From positions 235,632 through 299,631 of the forward strand of contig NZ_JOEY01000015.1 of the NCBI RefSeq assembly GCF_000718165.1: DNA of 64,000 nucleotides, given 5' to 3'. This DNA is from Streptomyces fulvoviolaceus. GTDB lineage: Bacteria; Actinomycetota; Actinomycetes; Streptomycetales; Streptomycetaceae. Below the pieces are notes generated by a model. That model was not told the origin of the DNA. It did no database searches and was given only the letters and a program-made list of their open reading frames with translations. A program made the position numbers and the translations under genes. Positions within the stretch are counted from its first letter, which is position 1. Every line of letters begins with the position of its first letter. Positions 46,366 through 54,016 of this stretch are shown here, piece by piece.

Positions 46366-47562
46366 TCACGACTGGCCTCCGGTGACCGCCCGCATCGCCA
46401 GCGCCAGCGCCCGCTGCAGTGCGAACTGGCCCGCGCCGACGAGCCCGGCGTCGGCGCCGAGGCCGGCCCGTTCGATGACGAGGTGTTGGGTGACCAGCGG
46501 ATGGCAGCCCTCGTACAGCTGGCTGCGCACGGCGGCGACGAACGGCTCCAACGTGGAGAGGATGCCGCCGAGGTACACGGCGTCGGGGTTGAAGAAGTTG
46601 ACGTTCGCGGCGAGGACCTGGCCCAGGTAGCGGCCTGCCTGGCGGACGGCGTGGGTCGCCTCGGGGTCGGCGTCGACGGCGAGCCGTACGACGTCCTCGG
46701 TGGACGTGACGTCGAGGCCGCGCTCGCGCAGGATCCGTACGAGTGCGGCGCCGGAGGCCACGGTCTCCAGGCAGCCGGTGTTCCCGCAGGAGCACGGCGT
46801 GTCCTGGGCGGCCTCGACGCGGACGTGGGTGATCTCGCCGGCGGCGCCGGTCCCGCCCCGGTAGAGCCGCCCGTCGGCGATGACGCCCGCGCCGATCCCG
46901 GAGCCCGCCTTCACCATGATCGACTGGCGCTGCTCGGCGGGCCGGACGCTGTGCTCTCCCACGGCCATGCAGTTGGCGTCGTTCTCGATGGCCACCGGGA
47001 CCGCGAACCGTTCCTCCAGCCAGTCCCGTACGGGGAACCGGTTCCAGCCGGGCATGCGCGCGGGCAGCGTCACCAGGCCCGGCTCGACATCGACCGGCCC
47101 CGGCAGGCACAGGCCGACACCGCGCAGCAGCTCCCGCCCGTGCCGGTCGGCCAGGGACTGGAGCGTCTCGGCGAGCCCGGGCAGCGCGGCCTCGGGCCCG
47201 TCGGCGGTCGCGAACGGCACGGTGGCGACGTCGGTGAGGCCGCCGCCGGGGTGGACGACGCCCACGTGGGCGTGTTTCCCGCCGAGTTCCGCGGCGACGG
47301 CGTACCCGTCGCTGCCGCCGAGCCGCAGCACCTTGCGCGGTCGCCCGCCGGTCGAGGACAGGGTGCCCTCCTCGGCGACCAGCCCGTGGGCCAGCAGCTG
47401 GCTCACCGCGAAGGAGACCGTCGAGGGGGCGGCGCCGAGCAGCGCGGCGAGTTCCGTACGGGTCGTCGCCTGCCCGGAGGCGAGGAGTTCGAGGACGCCC
47501 TCGGCGAGCGAGGAGAAGCCCGTGCCGTTTCGTCGCTGCAGCGGCGCACTTTTTTCAAGCAT
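46366..47562 (-). CDS. ROK-family transcriptional repressor
   Basis: A 398-residue ROK regulator. The N-terminal winged helix (about 18-75: TTRTELAALLGAAPSTVSFA then VSQLLAHGLVAEEG) binds DNA. The C-terminal ROK domain has the sugar-kinase-like VAIENDANCMAVGEH, GIGAGVIADGRLYRGG and the zinc motif CSCGNTGCLE. ROK repressors bind sugars or sugar derivatives. It is divergent from the ABC operon at 47737, and a perfect inverted repeat lies between them. Probably represses that operon and its own. Confidence 0.9.
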   Translation of the reverse strand: MLEKSAPLQRRNGTGFSSLAEGVLELLASGQATTRTELAALLGAAPSTVSFAVSQLLAHGLVAEEGTLSSTGGRPRKVLRLGGSDGYAVAAELGGKHAHVGVVHPGGGLTDVATVPFATADGPEAALPGLAETLQSLADRHGRELLRGVGLCLPGPVDVEPGLVTLPARMPGWNRFPVRDWLEERFAVPVAIENDANCMAVGEHSVRPAEQRQSIMVKAGSGIGAGVIADGRLYRGGTGAAGEITHVRVEAAQDTPCSCGNTGCLETVASGAALVRILRERGLDVTSTEDVVRLAVDADPEATHAVRQAGRYLGQVLAANVNFFNPDAVYLGGILSTLEPFVAAVRSQLYEGCHPLVTQHLVIERAGLGADAGLVGAGQFALQRALALAMRAVTGGQS

Positions 47563-47643
47563 GGACGAAGTTACTCCCGAGATCGGCGGCCGGGGTGCCG
47601 AGCGTATGCCTCGGAAGGCGCTCTGCGCTTTTTCCAGAACAGC

Positions 47644-47678
47644 AGAAACAGGCTTTTTACAGCGGCACGCCTGTTTCT
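47644..47678. promoter_or_regulatory. Candidate ROK operator
   Basis: A perfect inverted repeat of 10-base arms (AGAAACAGGC and GCCTGTTTCT) with a 15-base spacer lies between the divergent ROK repressor and the ABC operon, 58 bases before the operon's first ATG. Its AT-rich loop (TTTTTAC) and position suggest operator function. Confidence 0.55.
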
Positions 47679-47736
47679 TCCAACACTCGGGGCGTTCACT
47701 GGCTGCACCCCGCTTCTGTTCCCCTCGAGGAGAGCC

Positions 47737-49479
47737 ATGTCCCCTGCTCGCACGAGACTCGTCGCCGGTGCTGTCGTCTGTGCGGGCACGCTGCTGCTCG
47801 CGGGCTGCTCCGGGTCGGGCGGCACGTCGTCCGCGTCGAAGGACGCCATCAACTACGCGCTGCCCGCGAACTTCACGCCGAACTGGATCCTGCCGATCGG
47901 CACCGCCGCGCACCTGAACACCAACAACATCTCCATCGCGAACTCGCTGTGGGAGCCGCTCGTCGCCTACGACGGCTCGACCGGCAAGATCGCCTGGAAC
48001 AAGGCGGGTTCGGTGGCCACGGCCGCCGACTTCGCGGCCGACGGCAAGAGCGTCAAGATCACCCTGGGCGACCGGCACTGGAGCGACGGGAAGCCGATCA
48101 CCTCCGGTGACGTGAAGTTCTGGTTCGACCTCATCAAGGCGAACAAGGCGGAGTGGGCGGGCTACAACCCCGGCAAGGCGCCGGACAACTGGACGTCCTT
48201 CAAGACCGTCGACGACCGCCATTTCACGATCACCTTCGACAAGGCCTACAACTCCCAGTGGATGCTGGCGAACGAGCTGAGCCAGATCACCCCGCTGCCG
48301 CAGCATGTCTGGGACAAGTCCGGTGACGCCAAGCAGGACTGGAAATACCTCAACGACGCCGCGAAGAACATCTCCGGTTACGCGACGAACACCCTCTGGA
48401 AGACCATCAGCGGCCCCTACGCGGTCAAGTCCTTCTCGAACGCCGGAAAGGTCGTCCTCACCGCCAACAAGAAATACGACGGGGGCGAGAAGCCGGCCAT
48501 CCCGACCGTGAACCTGCTCCCCTTCACCACCGCCGACGCCGAGAAGAACGCCCTGCGTTCCGGCAGCGTCGACTACGGCTACATCGAGGCGACCGACCTC
48601 GACCAGAAGGAGAGCTTCACCGCGCAGGGTTACGACGTGAAGCCGTGGTCGGGCTGGGCGATCACCTACATGCCGTACAACTTCAACAACCCGGCGATGG
48701 GCGCGGTGTTCAAGCAGCTGTACGCCCGCCAGGCCGTCCAGCGCTCGATCGACCAGACCAGTCTGGCGAAGGTCGTCTTCAACGGGACGGCGGTGGCCGG
48801 CTACGGGCCGATCCCGCAGGGGCAGGCCTCGGACTTCGTGTCGTCCGTGCAGAAGAACAACCCGTATCCGTTCTCGACCTCGGCCGCCCGCGAGCTGCTG
48901 ACCAGCCACGGCTGGACCGAGCAGGGCGGGGTGATGACCTGCACCGAACCCGCTGAATGCGGTGAAGGCGTCGCCAAGGGAACGAAGTTCGAGATGCAGG
49001 TGCTCTCGCAGTCCGGCTCGACGGTGACCGACAACATGATGAGCGCGATCCAGTCCTCGCTCGCGAAGACGGGGATCAAGTTCTCCATCAAGACCGCGCC
49101 CGTCAACTCCGTGCTGTCGCAGACCCCGCAGTGCACCTCCGGCCAGTCCATCTGCAAGTGGCAGTTGTCCTTCTTCGGTACGGCGGGCAGCTGGTACTTC
49201 AACGCCTTCCCGACCGGCGACTCGCTCTTCCAGTCCAAGGGCGGTGCGAACTTCGGCAACTACTCCAACACCGACGTCGACAAGCTCATCTCCGCGTCCA
49301 CGACGTCGAGTTCGAACCAGGCGATCCAGGACTACAGCGCGGCCCTCGCCAAGGATCTGCCGGTGATCTGGCTGCCGGAGCCCGACTACCAGATCTCGGT
49401 CGTCAAGAACGGCCTCGGCGGCTTCTCCCAGGACTCCCTCGCCAACTTCCACCCCGCGCAGTGGAAGTGGACCAGCTGA
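47737..49479 (+). CDS. Oligopeptide/oligosaccharide-type ABC substrate-binding lipoprotein
   Basis: A 580-residue family-5 solute-binding protein. Lipobox LLLAGC near residue 22 gives lipid attachment. Family features: NISIANSLWEPLVAYDGSTG, DRHWSDGKPITSGDVKFWFD and YARQAVQRSIDQTSLAKVVF. Such proteins bind peptides, nickel chelates or beta-oligosaccharides; the ROK repressor and ROK kinase beside it favour a sugar-containing ligand. The ATG follows GAGGAG. First gene of a five-gene operon to 53904. Confidence 0.92.
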   Translation: MSPARTRLVAGAVVCAGTLLLAGCSGSGGTSSASKDAINYALPANFTPNWILPIGTAAHLNTNNISIANSLWEPLVAYDGSTGKIAWNKAGSVATAADFAADGKSVKITLGDRHWSDGKPITSGDVKFWFDLIKANKAEWAGYNPGKAPDNWTSFKTVDDRHFTITFDKAYNSQWMLANELSQITPLPQHVWDKSGDAKQDWKYLNDAAKNISGYATNTLWKTISGPYAVKSFSNAGKVVLTANKKYDGGEKPAIPTVNLLPFTTADAEKNALRSGSVDYGYIEATDLDQKESFTAQGYDVKPWSGWAITYMPYNFNNPAMGAVFKQLYARQAVQRSIDQTSLAKVVFNGTAVAGYGPIPQGQASDFVSSVQKNNPYPFSTSAARELLTSHGWTEQGGVMTCTEPAECGEGVAKGTKFEMQVLSQSGSTVTDNMMSAIQSSLAKTGIKFSIKTAPVNSVLSQTPQCTSGQSICKWQLSFFGTAGSWYFNAFPTGDSLFQSKGGANFGNYSNTDVDKLISASTTSSSNQAIQDYSAALAKDLPVIWLPEPDYQISVVKNGLGGFSQDSLANFHPAQWKWTS

Positions 49480-50439
49480 GTGGACACCCTCCTCTACCTC
49501 GGCCGACGGATCCTCCAGGCCCTGGCCGTGATCCTCATCGTCACGGTCGTGGTGTTCTGCCTGCTGCACGCGCTGCCCGGGGGGCCCGCACGCGGGATCC
49601 TCGGCCCGCAGGCGACGCCCCAGCAGATCACCGCGTTCAACCACGAGCAGGGGCTGGACCGCTCGCTGCCCGTCCAGTACGCCTACTACCTGGGCGATCT
49701 GGTGCGAGGTGACCTCGGTACCTCGTACACGCTCAACGAGGCGGTCTCACGGCTCATCGAGCAACGCCTGCCGAAGACGCTGGTGCTGACCGTGCTGTCC
49801 GCGCTGGTCGGGCTGCTGCTCGCGGTGCCGCTCGGGATGTGGCAGGCGGTGCGGCGCAACAAGCCGACGGATTACGTCATCACCACGCTGAGCTTCGTGG
49901 CGTACTCGACGCCCGTGTACTTCCTGGGCCTTCTACTGATCCTGCTGTTCACGCAGACCCTGCGGTGGTTTCCCTCGCAGGCGCCCCAAGGGGACACGCT
50001 GGCCCAGGTGTTGGCGGACCCGGCCGGGCTGGTGCTGCCGGTCGTCACGGGGGCCGCGTCGATGGTGGCCGTGTTCAGCCGGTACATGCGGGCGGCGACC
50101 TTGGAGAACCTCTCCGAGGACTATGTGCGGACCGCTCGCGCGGGGGGTGCGTCGCAGTACACGGTTCTCTTTCGGCACGTGTTCCGTAACTCCCTGACCC
50201 CGGTCGTGGCGATGCTCGGCTACTACGTGCCGGTGCTCTTCGGAGGTGCGCTGGTCGTTGAGCAGCTCTTCAACTACCCCGGCATGGGGCTGCTGTTCTG
50301 GTCTGCGGCGCAGGCCTCCGACTATCCGGTGCTGCTGGGGTGTGTCCTCGTCATTTCCGTCGCGACGGTTGTGGGGACCTTGCTTGCGGATGTCGTTCAG
50401 CGGGTTGTCGATCCTCGGGTGAAGGAGGGGCGGGCGTGA
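49480..50439 (+). CDS. ABC transporter permease, DppB-like
   Basis: A 319-residue membrane permease with about six helices, of the DppB/OppB group: GRRILQALAVILIVTVVVFC at the N-terminus, RSLPVQYAYYLGDLVRGDLG in the extracytoplasmic loop, and the coupling-loop sequence YVRTARAGGASQYTVLFRHV. It starts with a GTG directly after the stop of the binding-protein gene and overlaps the next permease gene by four bases. Confidence 0.92.
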   Translation: MDTLLYLGRRILQALAVILIVTVVVFCLLHALPGGPARGILGPQATPQQITAFNHEQGLDRSLPVQYAYYLGDLVRGDLGTSYTLNEAVSRLIEQRLPKTLVLTVLSALVGLLLAVPLGMWQAVRRNKPTDYVITTLSFVAYSTPVYFLGLLLILLFTQTLRWFPSQAPQGDTLAQVLADPAGLVLPVVTGAASMVAVFSRYMRAATLENLSEDYVRTARAGGASQYTVLFRHVFRNSLTPVVAMLGYYVPVLFGGALVVEQLFNYPGMGLLFWSAAQASDYPVLLGCVLVISVATVVGTLLADVVQRVVDPRVKEGRA

Positions 50440-51320
50440 CCGGTCGTGTTGAAGCTGCGGGTCGGTGGGGGCTTGTCGCGCAGTTCCCCGCGCCCCTGAA
50501 AGCGCGCTTCGCGCGCAACAAGCTTGCAGTCGCCGGGGTTCTGGTCGTGCTGTTCTTCCTCTTGTTCTGCTTCGTCGGGCCCTTGGTGTACTCCACCGAC
50601 CAGACCCACACCGACCTCACCCAGGTCAACCTCGCACCCAGCGGCGCCCATTGGCTCGGAACGGACGCCGTCGGGCACGACCAGCTCGGGCGGCTCATGT
50701 ACGGCGGGCAGATCTCGCTGCTCGTCGGGCTCGCGGCCGGGGTCCTCGCGACCGTCATCGGGACCTTGTGGGGTGCGGTCGCGGGGTATGCGGGCGGCTG
50801 GGTGGACGCGGTGATGATGCGGGTCGTGGACGCCGGGATCGCGATCCCCGCGCTGTTCATCCTGCTGGTCGTCTCCGCGATCACGACTCCGGGCACGCTC
50901 GGGCTGATCGTCGTGCTCGGTCTGGTGTCGTGGCTGGTGCCGTCCCGGCTGGTGCGGGCGGAGACGCTCACGCTCAAGAACCGGGACTACGTGCTGACGC
51001 TGCGCGCGACCGGCGGCACGCACGGCCGGGCCGTCCGCCGGCACATCCTGCCCAACTCGGTGTCGACGATCGTCGTCGCGGCCACCTTCCAGGTCGCCGA
51101 CGCGATCCTGCTCATCGCGTACGTGTCGTATCTGGGCCTCGGCGTCCAGCCGCCGAAGACCGACTGGGGCGGCATGCTGTCGGCCGGTCTGACGGCCGCG
51201 TACTCCGGGCGCTGGTGGCTGATCGTTCCGCCCGGCCTCGCGATCATCCTCGTCGTCTGCGCGTTCAACGCGATCGGCGACGGGCTGCGCGACGCCTTCG
51301 ACGTGAAGGGACGCGCATGA
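50436..51320 (+). CDS. ABC transporter permease, DppC-like, with a REP-derived N-terminus
   Basis: A 294-residue DppC/OppC permease: KLAVAGVLVVLFFLLFCFVG as TM1, GAHWLGTDAVGHDQLGRLMY in the typical loop, and YVLTLRATGGTHGRAVRRHI as coupling loop. GTG at 50436 overlaps the dppB-like stop. The N-terminal cytoplasmic stretch GRWGLVAQFPAPLKA is encoded by a copy of the REP-like repeat (50464-50500) that is intergenic elsewhere in the window; the reading frame stays open through it. It may be neutral tail sequence. Confidence 0.92.
   Translation: MTGRVEAAGRWGLVAQFPAPLKARFARNKLAVAGVLVVLFFLLFCFVGPLVYSTDQTHTDLTQVNLAPSGAHWLGTDAVGHDQLGRLMYGGQISLLVGLAAGVLATVIGTLWGAVAGYAGGWVDAVMMRVVDAGIAIPALFILLVVSAITTPGTLGLIVVLGLVSWLVPSRLVRAETLTLKNRDYVLTLRATGGTHGRAVRRHILPNSVSTIVVAATFQVADAILLIAYVSYLGLGVQPPKTDWGGMLSAGLTAAYSGRWWLIVPPGLAIILVVCAFNAIGDGLRDAFDVKGRA
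50464..50500. repeat. REP-like element inside the dppC-like coding sequence (copy C)
   Basis: The 37 bases beginning GGTGGGGGCTTGTCGCGCAG match the intergenic copies B and (inverted) D closely, but here they form codons 10-22 of a permease gene. A GCGCGC-TTC-GCGCGC hairpin follows directly. Confidence 0.8.
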
Positions 51321-52936
51321 ACATCCTGGAGATCGCCGATCTGGGCGTGACCTTCTCGACCGAGACGGGTGACGTGCCCGCCGTGCGCGGGGTGTCGCTG
51401 CACGTCCGGCCCGGTGAGACGCTCGCGCTGGTCGGCGAGTCCGGGTCCGGGAAGTCGACGGTGGCGCTCGCCGCGATGGGGCTGCTGCCGGGCAGCGCGC
51501 GGGCCTCCGGGCGGGTGACGGTCAACGGCACGGAGGTGGTCGGGGCGTCGGAGAGTTCACTCGCCCGGCTGCGTGGCCGTACGGCGTCGATGGTCTTCCA
51601 GGAGCCGGCCACCGCGCTCGATCCGCTGACCCGGGTCGGAGCCCAGATCGCGGAGGTCATCCGCAACCACCGTCCCGTCCCGCGTGCGGAGGCCGCCCGT
51701 GAGGCGGTCGAACTCCTGCGCCGCGTCGGCATTCCCGAGCCGGAGCGGCGAGCGTCCGCGTTCCCGTTCCAGCTGTCGGGCGGGCAACGGCAGCGGGTCG
51801 TCATCGCCATGGCGATCGCCAACTCGCCGGGCCTGCTGATCGCGGACGAGCCGACCACCGCGCTCGACGTCACCGTGCAGGCCGAAATCCTCGATCTGCT
51901 ACGGCGGTTGGCCGCCGACTCGGGAACCGGTGTGCTGCTGGTCACCCACAACATGGGGGTGGTCGCCGACTTCGCCGACCGGGTCGCGGTGATGCTGCGG
52001 GGCGAGGTGGTGGAGACCGGGCCGGTGGAGGAGGTGCTGTTGCGGCCGACGCACGAGTACACGCAGCGGTTGCTGGCTGCGGTGCCGCGGCTGAGGTTCA
52101 GTGGCGAGGACTCCGCTCCGGTGGAGGCGGCTCCCGTCGTCGAACTCCGGGATGTCGCTGTGCAGTTCGGGCGGGGCCCTCGTGCCGTGCGCGCCCTCGA
52201 CGGTGTGTCCATCGAAGTCCGCCCCGGTGAGACCGTCGGCCTTGTGGGCGAGTCCGGGTCCGGCAAGTCCACGGCGGCCCGGGTCGCGCTGGGCCTGGTC
52301 CCGCCGGGCTCCGGGACGGTGTCGCTCTTCGGTACCGACCTCAGCCGGTCCCGGGGACGGGCGCGGCGGGCCCTGCTGTCCGGCGTGGGCGTGGTGCTCC
52401 AGGATCCGGTGGCCTCGCTGGACGCCCGGATGAGTGTGGCGGAGTGCGTCGCCGAGCCGCTGCGGGTGCACCGGCGAGGTATGCCGGCGGCCGAGCGGCG
52501 GAACCGGGTCGCGGAGACGCTCGAACTGGTGAGGCTGCCCCGGGAGTTGGCGGGGCGCGGGCCGCGCGAGCTGTCGGGAGGCCAGCGGCAGCGGGTGAGC
52601 CTCGCGCGGGCGCTGGTGCTGGAACCACGGCTGCTGGTCGCGGACGAGCCGACGAGCGCGCTCGACGTGAGTGTGCAGCGCACAGTGCTCGAAGTGATCG
52701 CCGAGCTGCAGCGCGAGCTCGGGTTCGCCTGCCTCTTCGTCTCCCACGACCTGGCCGTCGTGCAGGAGTTCGCGCAGCGGGTCGTCGTCATGCGGGCGGG
52801 GCGCGTCGAGGAACAGGGGCCGACCATGTCCACGCTGCTGCGTCCGGAGACCGAGTACACACGGCGGCTCATCGCGGCCGTGCCGGTGCCGGATCCGGTG
52901 GAGCAGCGGAAGCGGCGGACGGGGGTCACGGCGTGA
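51317..52936 (+). CDS. Fused tandem ABC ATPase (DppD-DppF-like)
   Basis: A 539-residue protein holding two complete ATPase domains. First half (1-260): Walker A GESGSGKST, signature LSGGQRQRV, Walker B LLIADEPTTALD, then the oligopeptide-type C-terminal tail. Second half (about 275-530): GESGSGKST, LSGGQRQRV, LLVADEPTSALD and a matching tail (YTRRLIAAVPVP). The two halves resemble separate DppD and DppF subunits joined in one chain. ATG at 51317 overlaps the preceding gene (ATGA). Confidence 0.93.
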   Translation: MNILEIADLGVTFSTETGDVPAVRGVSLHVRPGETLALVGESGSGKSTVALAAMGLLPGSARASGRVTVNGTEVVGASESSLARLRGRTASMVFQEPATALDPLTRVGAQIAEVIRNHRPVPRAEAAREAVELLRRVGIPEPERRASAFPFQLSGGQRQRVVIAMAIANSPGLLIADEPTTALDVTVQAEILDLLRRLAADSGTGVLLVTHNMGVVADFADRVAVMLRGEVVETGPVEEVLLRPTHEYTQRLLAAVPRLRFSGEDSAPVEAAPVVELRDVAVQFGRGPRAVRALDGVSIEVRPGETVGLVGESGSGKSTAARVALGLVPPGSGTVSLFGTDLSRSRGRARRALLSGVGVVLQDPVASLDARMSVAECVAEPLRVHRRGMPAAERRNRVAETLELVRLPRELAGRGPRELSGGQRQRVSLARALVLEPRLLVADEPTSALDVSVQRTVLEVIAELQRELGFACLFVSHDLAVVQEFAQRVVVMRAGRVEEQGPTMSTLLRPETEYTRRLIAAVPVPDPVEQRKRRTGVTA

Positions 52937-53904
52937 CGGGGGTGGTGGCGGGCGTCGACATCGGCGGCACGACCACTCAAGTCGCCCTGTGCCGCGACGA
53001 CTTGAGCGTCGTCGACCGCCTGGAGGTGCCCACCCCGGCGGCTGCGGGCGGGGCGGCGATGGTCGGCGCCGCGCTGGACGCCGTACGACTGCTGCTCGAC
53101 CGTACGGACGCACGGCTGCTCGGTGTCGGGGTCGGAGCGGCGGGCCTGGTGGACGCACGGGCCGGGCGGATCCTGGTCGCGAGCGACTCCTTTCGGGGCT
53201 GGGCCGGGTTCGCGGTGACGGCGACCGTCGAACGGGCCCTGGGCGTACCGGCGTTCCTGGACAACGACGTCAACGCGTTCCTGCGCGGCGAGGCGGCGGC
53301 CGGTGCCGTGGCGGGCGATCCGTATGTGCTCGGGATGACGCTCGGCACCGGGGTCGGCGGGGCGCTGTGGCTGGAAGGTGCGCTGTACGACGGCCCGCAC
53401 GGTGCGGCGGGCGAGATCGGGCACGTGCCCGGCTTCGGTGACCTGCCCTGCACGTGTGGCGGGCGCGGGCATCTGGAGACGCTGGCGTCCGGGCGGGCGA
53501 TCGCGGCGCGGTACGGGGAGCGCACCGGGCGGGACCTGAGCGCACGGGACGTGGCCGGGGCGGCGGGCGCGGGTGATCCGGACGCGCTCGCCGTGTACGA
53601 GGAGGCGGGAGCCGGGGTGGCCCGGGCGATGCTGGTCACCGCGGGCCTGCTGGACGTGACCACCTTCGTGATCGGCGGGGGCGTCAGCCGGTCCTGGGCG
53701 CTCGTCGAGCAGCCGATCCGGCGCACCCTGGCGGCCGAACCACCGGTCAGCGGCCACGAGTTGCGCGTCCTGCCGGCCGGGCTGGGCGGCGACGCGGTGG
53801 CGGTCGGGGCGGCGGCGCGGGCGCGGGCGGAGCTCGATCCACACGGGAGCTCCCCAGCGAGCGGCAGAGTGAACGACGAAAACCGGCCAAGCGCGACCGC
53901 GTGA
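52933..53904 (+). CDS. ROK-family sugar kinase
   Basis: A 323-residue ROK kinase, probably phosphorylating the imported sugar or amino sugar. ATP site VAGVDIGGTTTQVALC (about 5-20), catalytic region PAFLDNDVNAFLRGE with Asp, sugar-binding GAAGEIGHVPG. The ROK zinc motif reads CTCGGRGHLE: the third Cys is His. GTG at 52933 overlaps the ATPase stop (GTGA), so it is translationally coupled as the last gene of the ABC operon. Confidence 0.9.
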   Translation: MTGVVAGVDIGGTTTQVALCRDDLSVVDRLEVPTPAAAGGAAMVGAALDAVRLLLDRTDARLLGVGVGAAGLVDARAGRILVASDSFRGWAGFAVTATVERALGVPAFLDNDVNAFLRGEAAAGAVAGDPYVLGMTLGTGVGGALWLEGALYDGPHGAAGEIGHVPGFGDLPCTCGGRGHLETLASGRAIAARYGERTGRDLSARDVAGAAGAGDPDALAVYEEAGAGVARAMLVTAGLLDVTTFVIGGGVSRSWALVEQPIRRTLAAEPPVSGHELRVLPAGLGGDAVAVGAAARARAELDPHGSSPASGRVNDENRPSATA

Positions 53905-53946
53905 TTGACGCACACGCGTCACATCTCTACCTTCTGATCGACTTAC

Positions 53947-53959
53947 CGAACTCCGTTCG
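53947..53959. promoter_or_regulatory. Small inverted repeat upstream of the GH43-like gene
   Basis: CGAAC-TCC-GTTCG sits about 58 bases before the GTG at 54017 in a locally AT-richer stretch. Two CCGGTCAA copies follow at 53964-53983. A sugar-responsive operator is possible but unproven. Confidence 0.35.
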
Positions 53960-54016
53960 AAATACCGGTCAACATGCCGGTCAATGGGCACCCCCGCACG
54001 CCCCCTGGAGCCGCAC

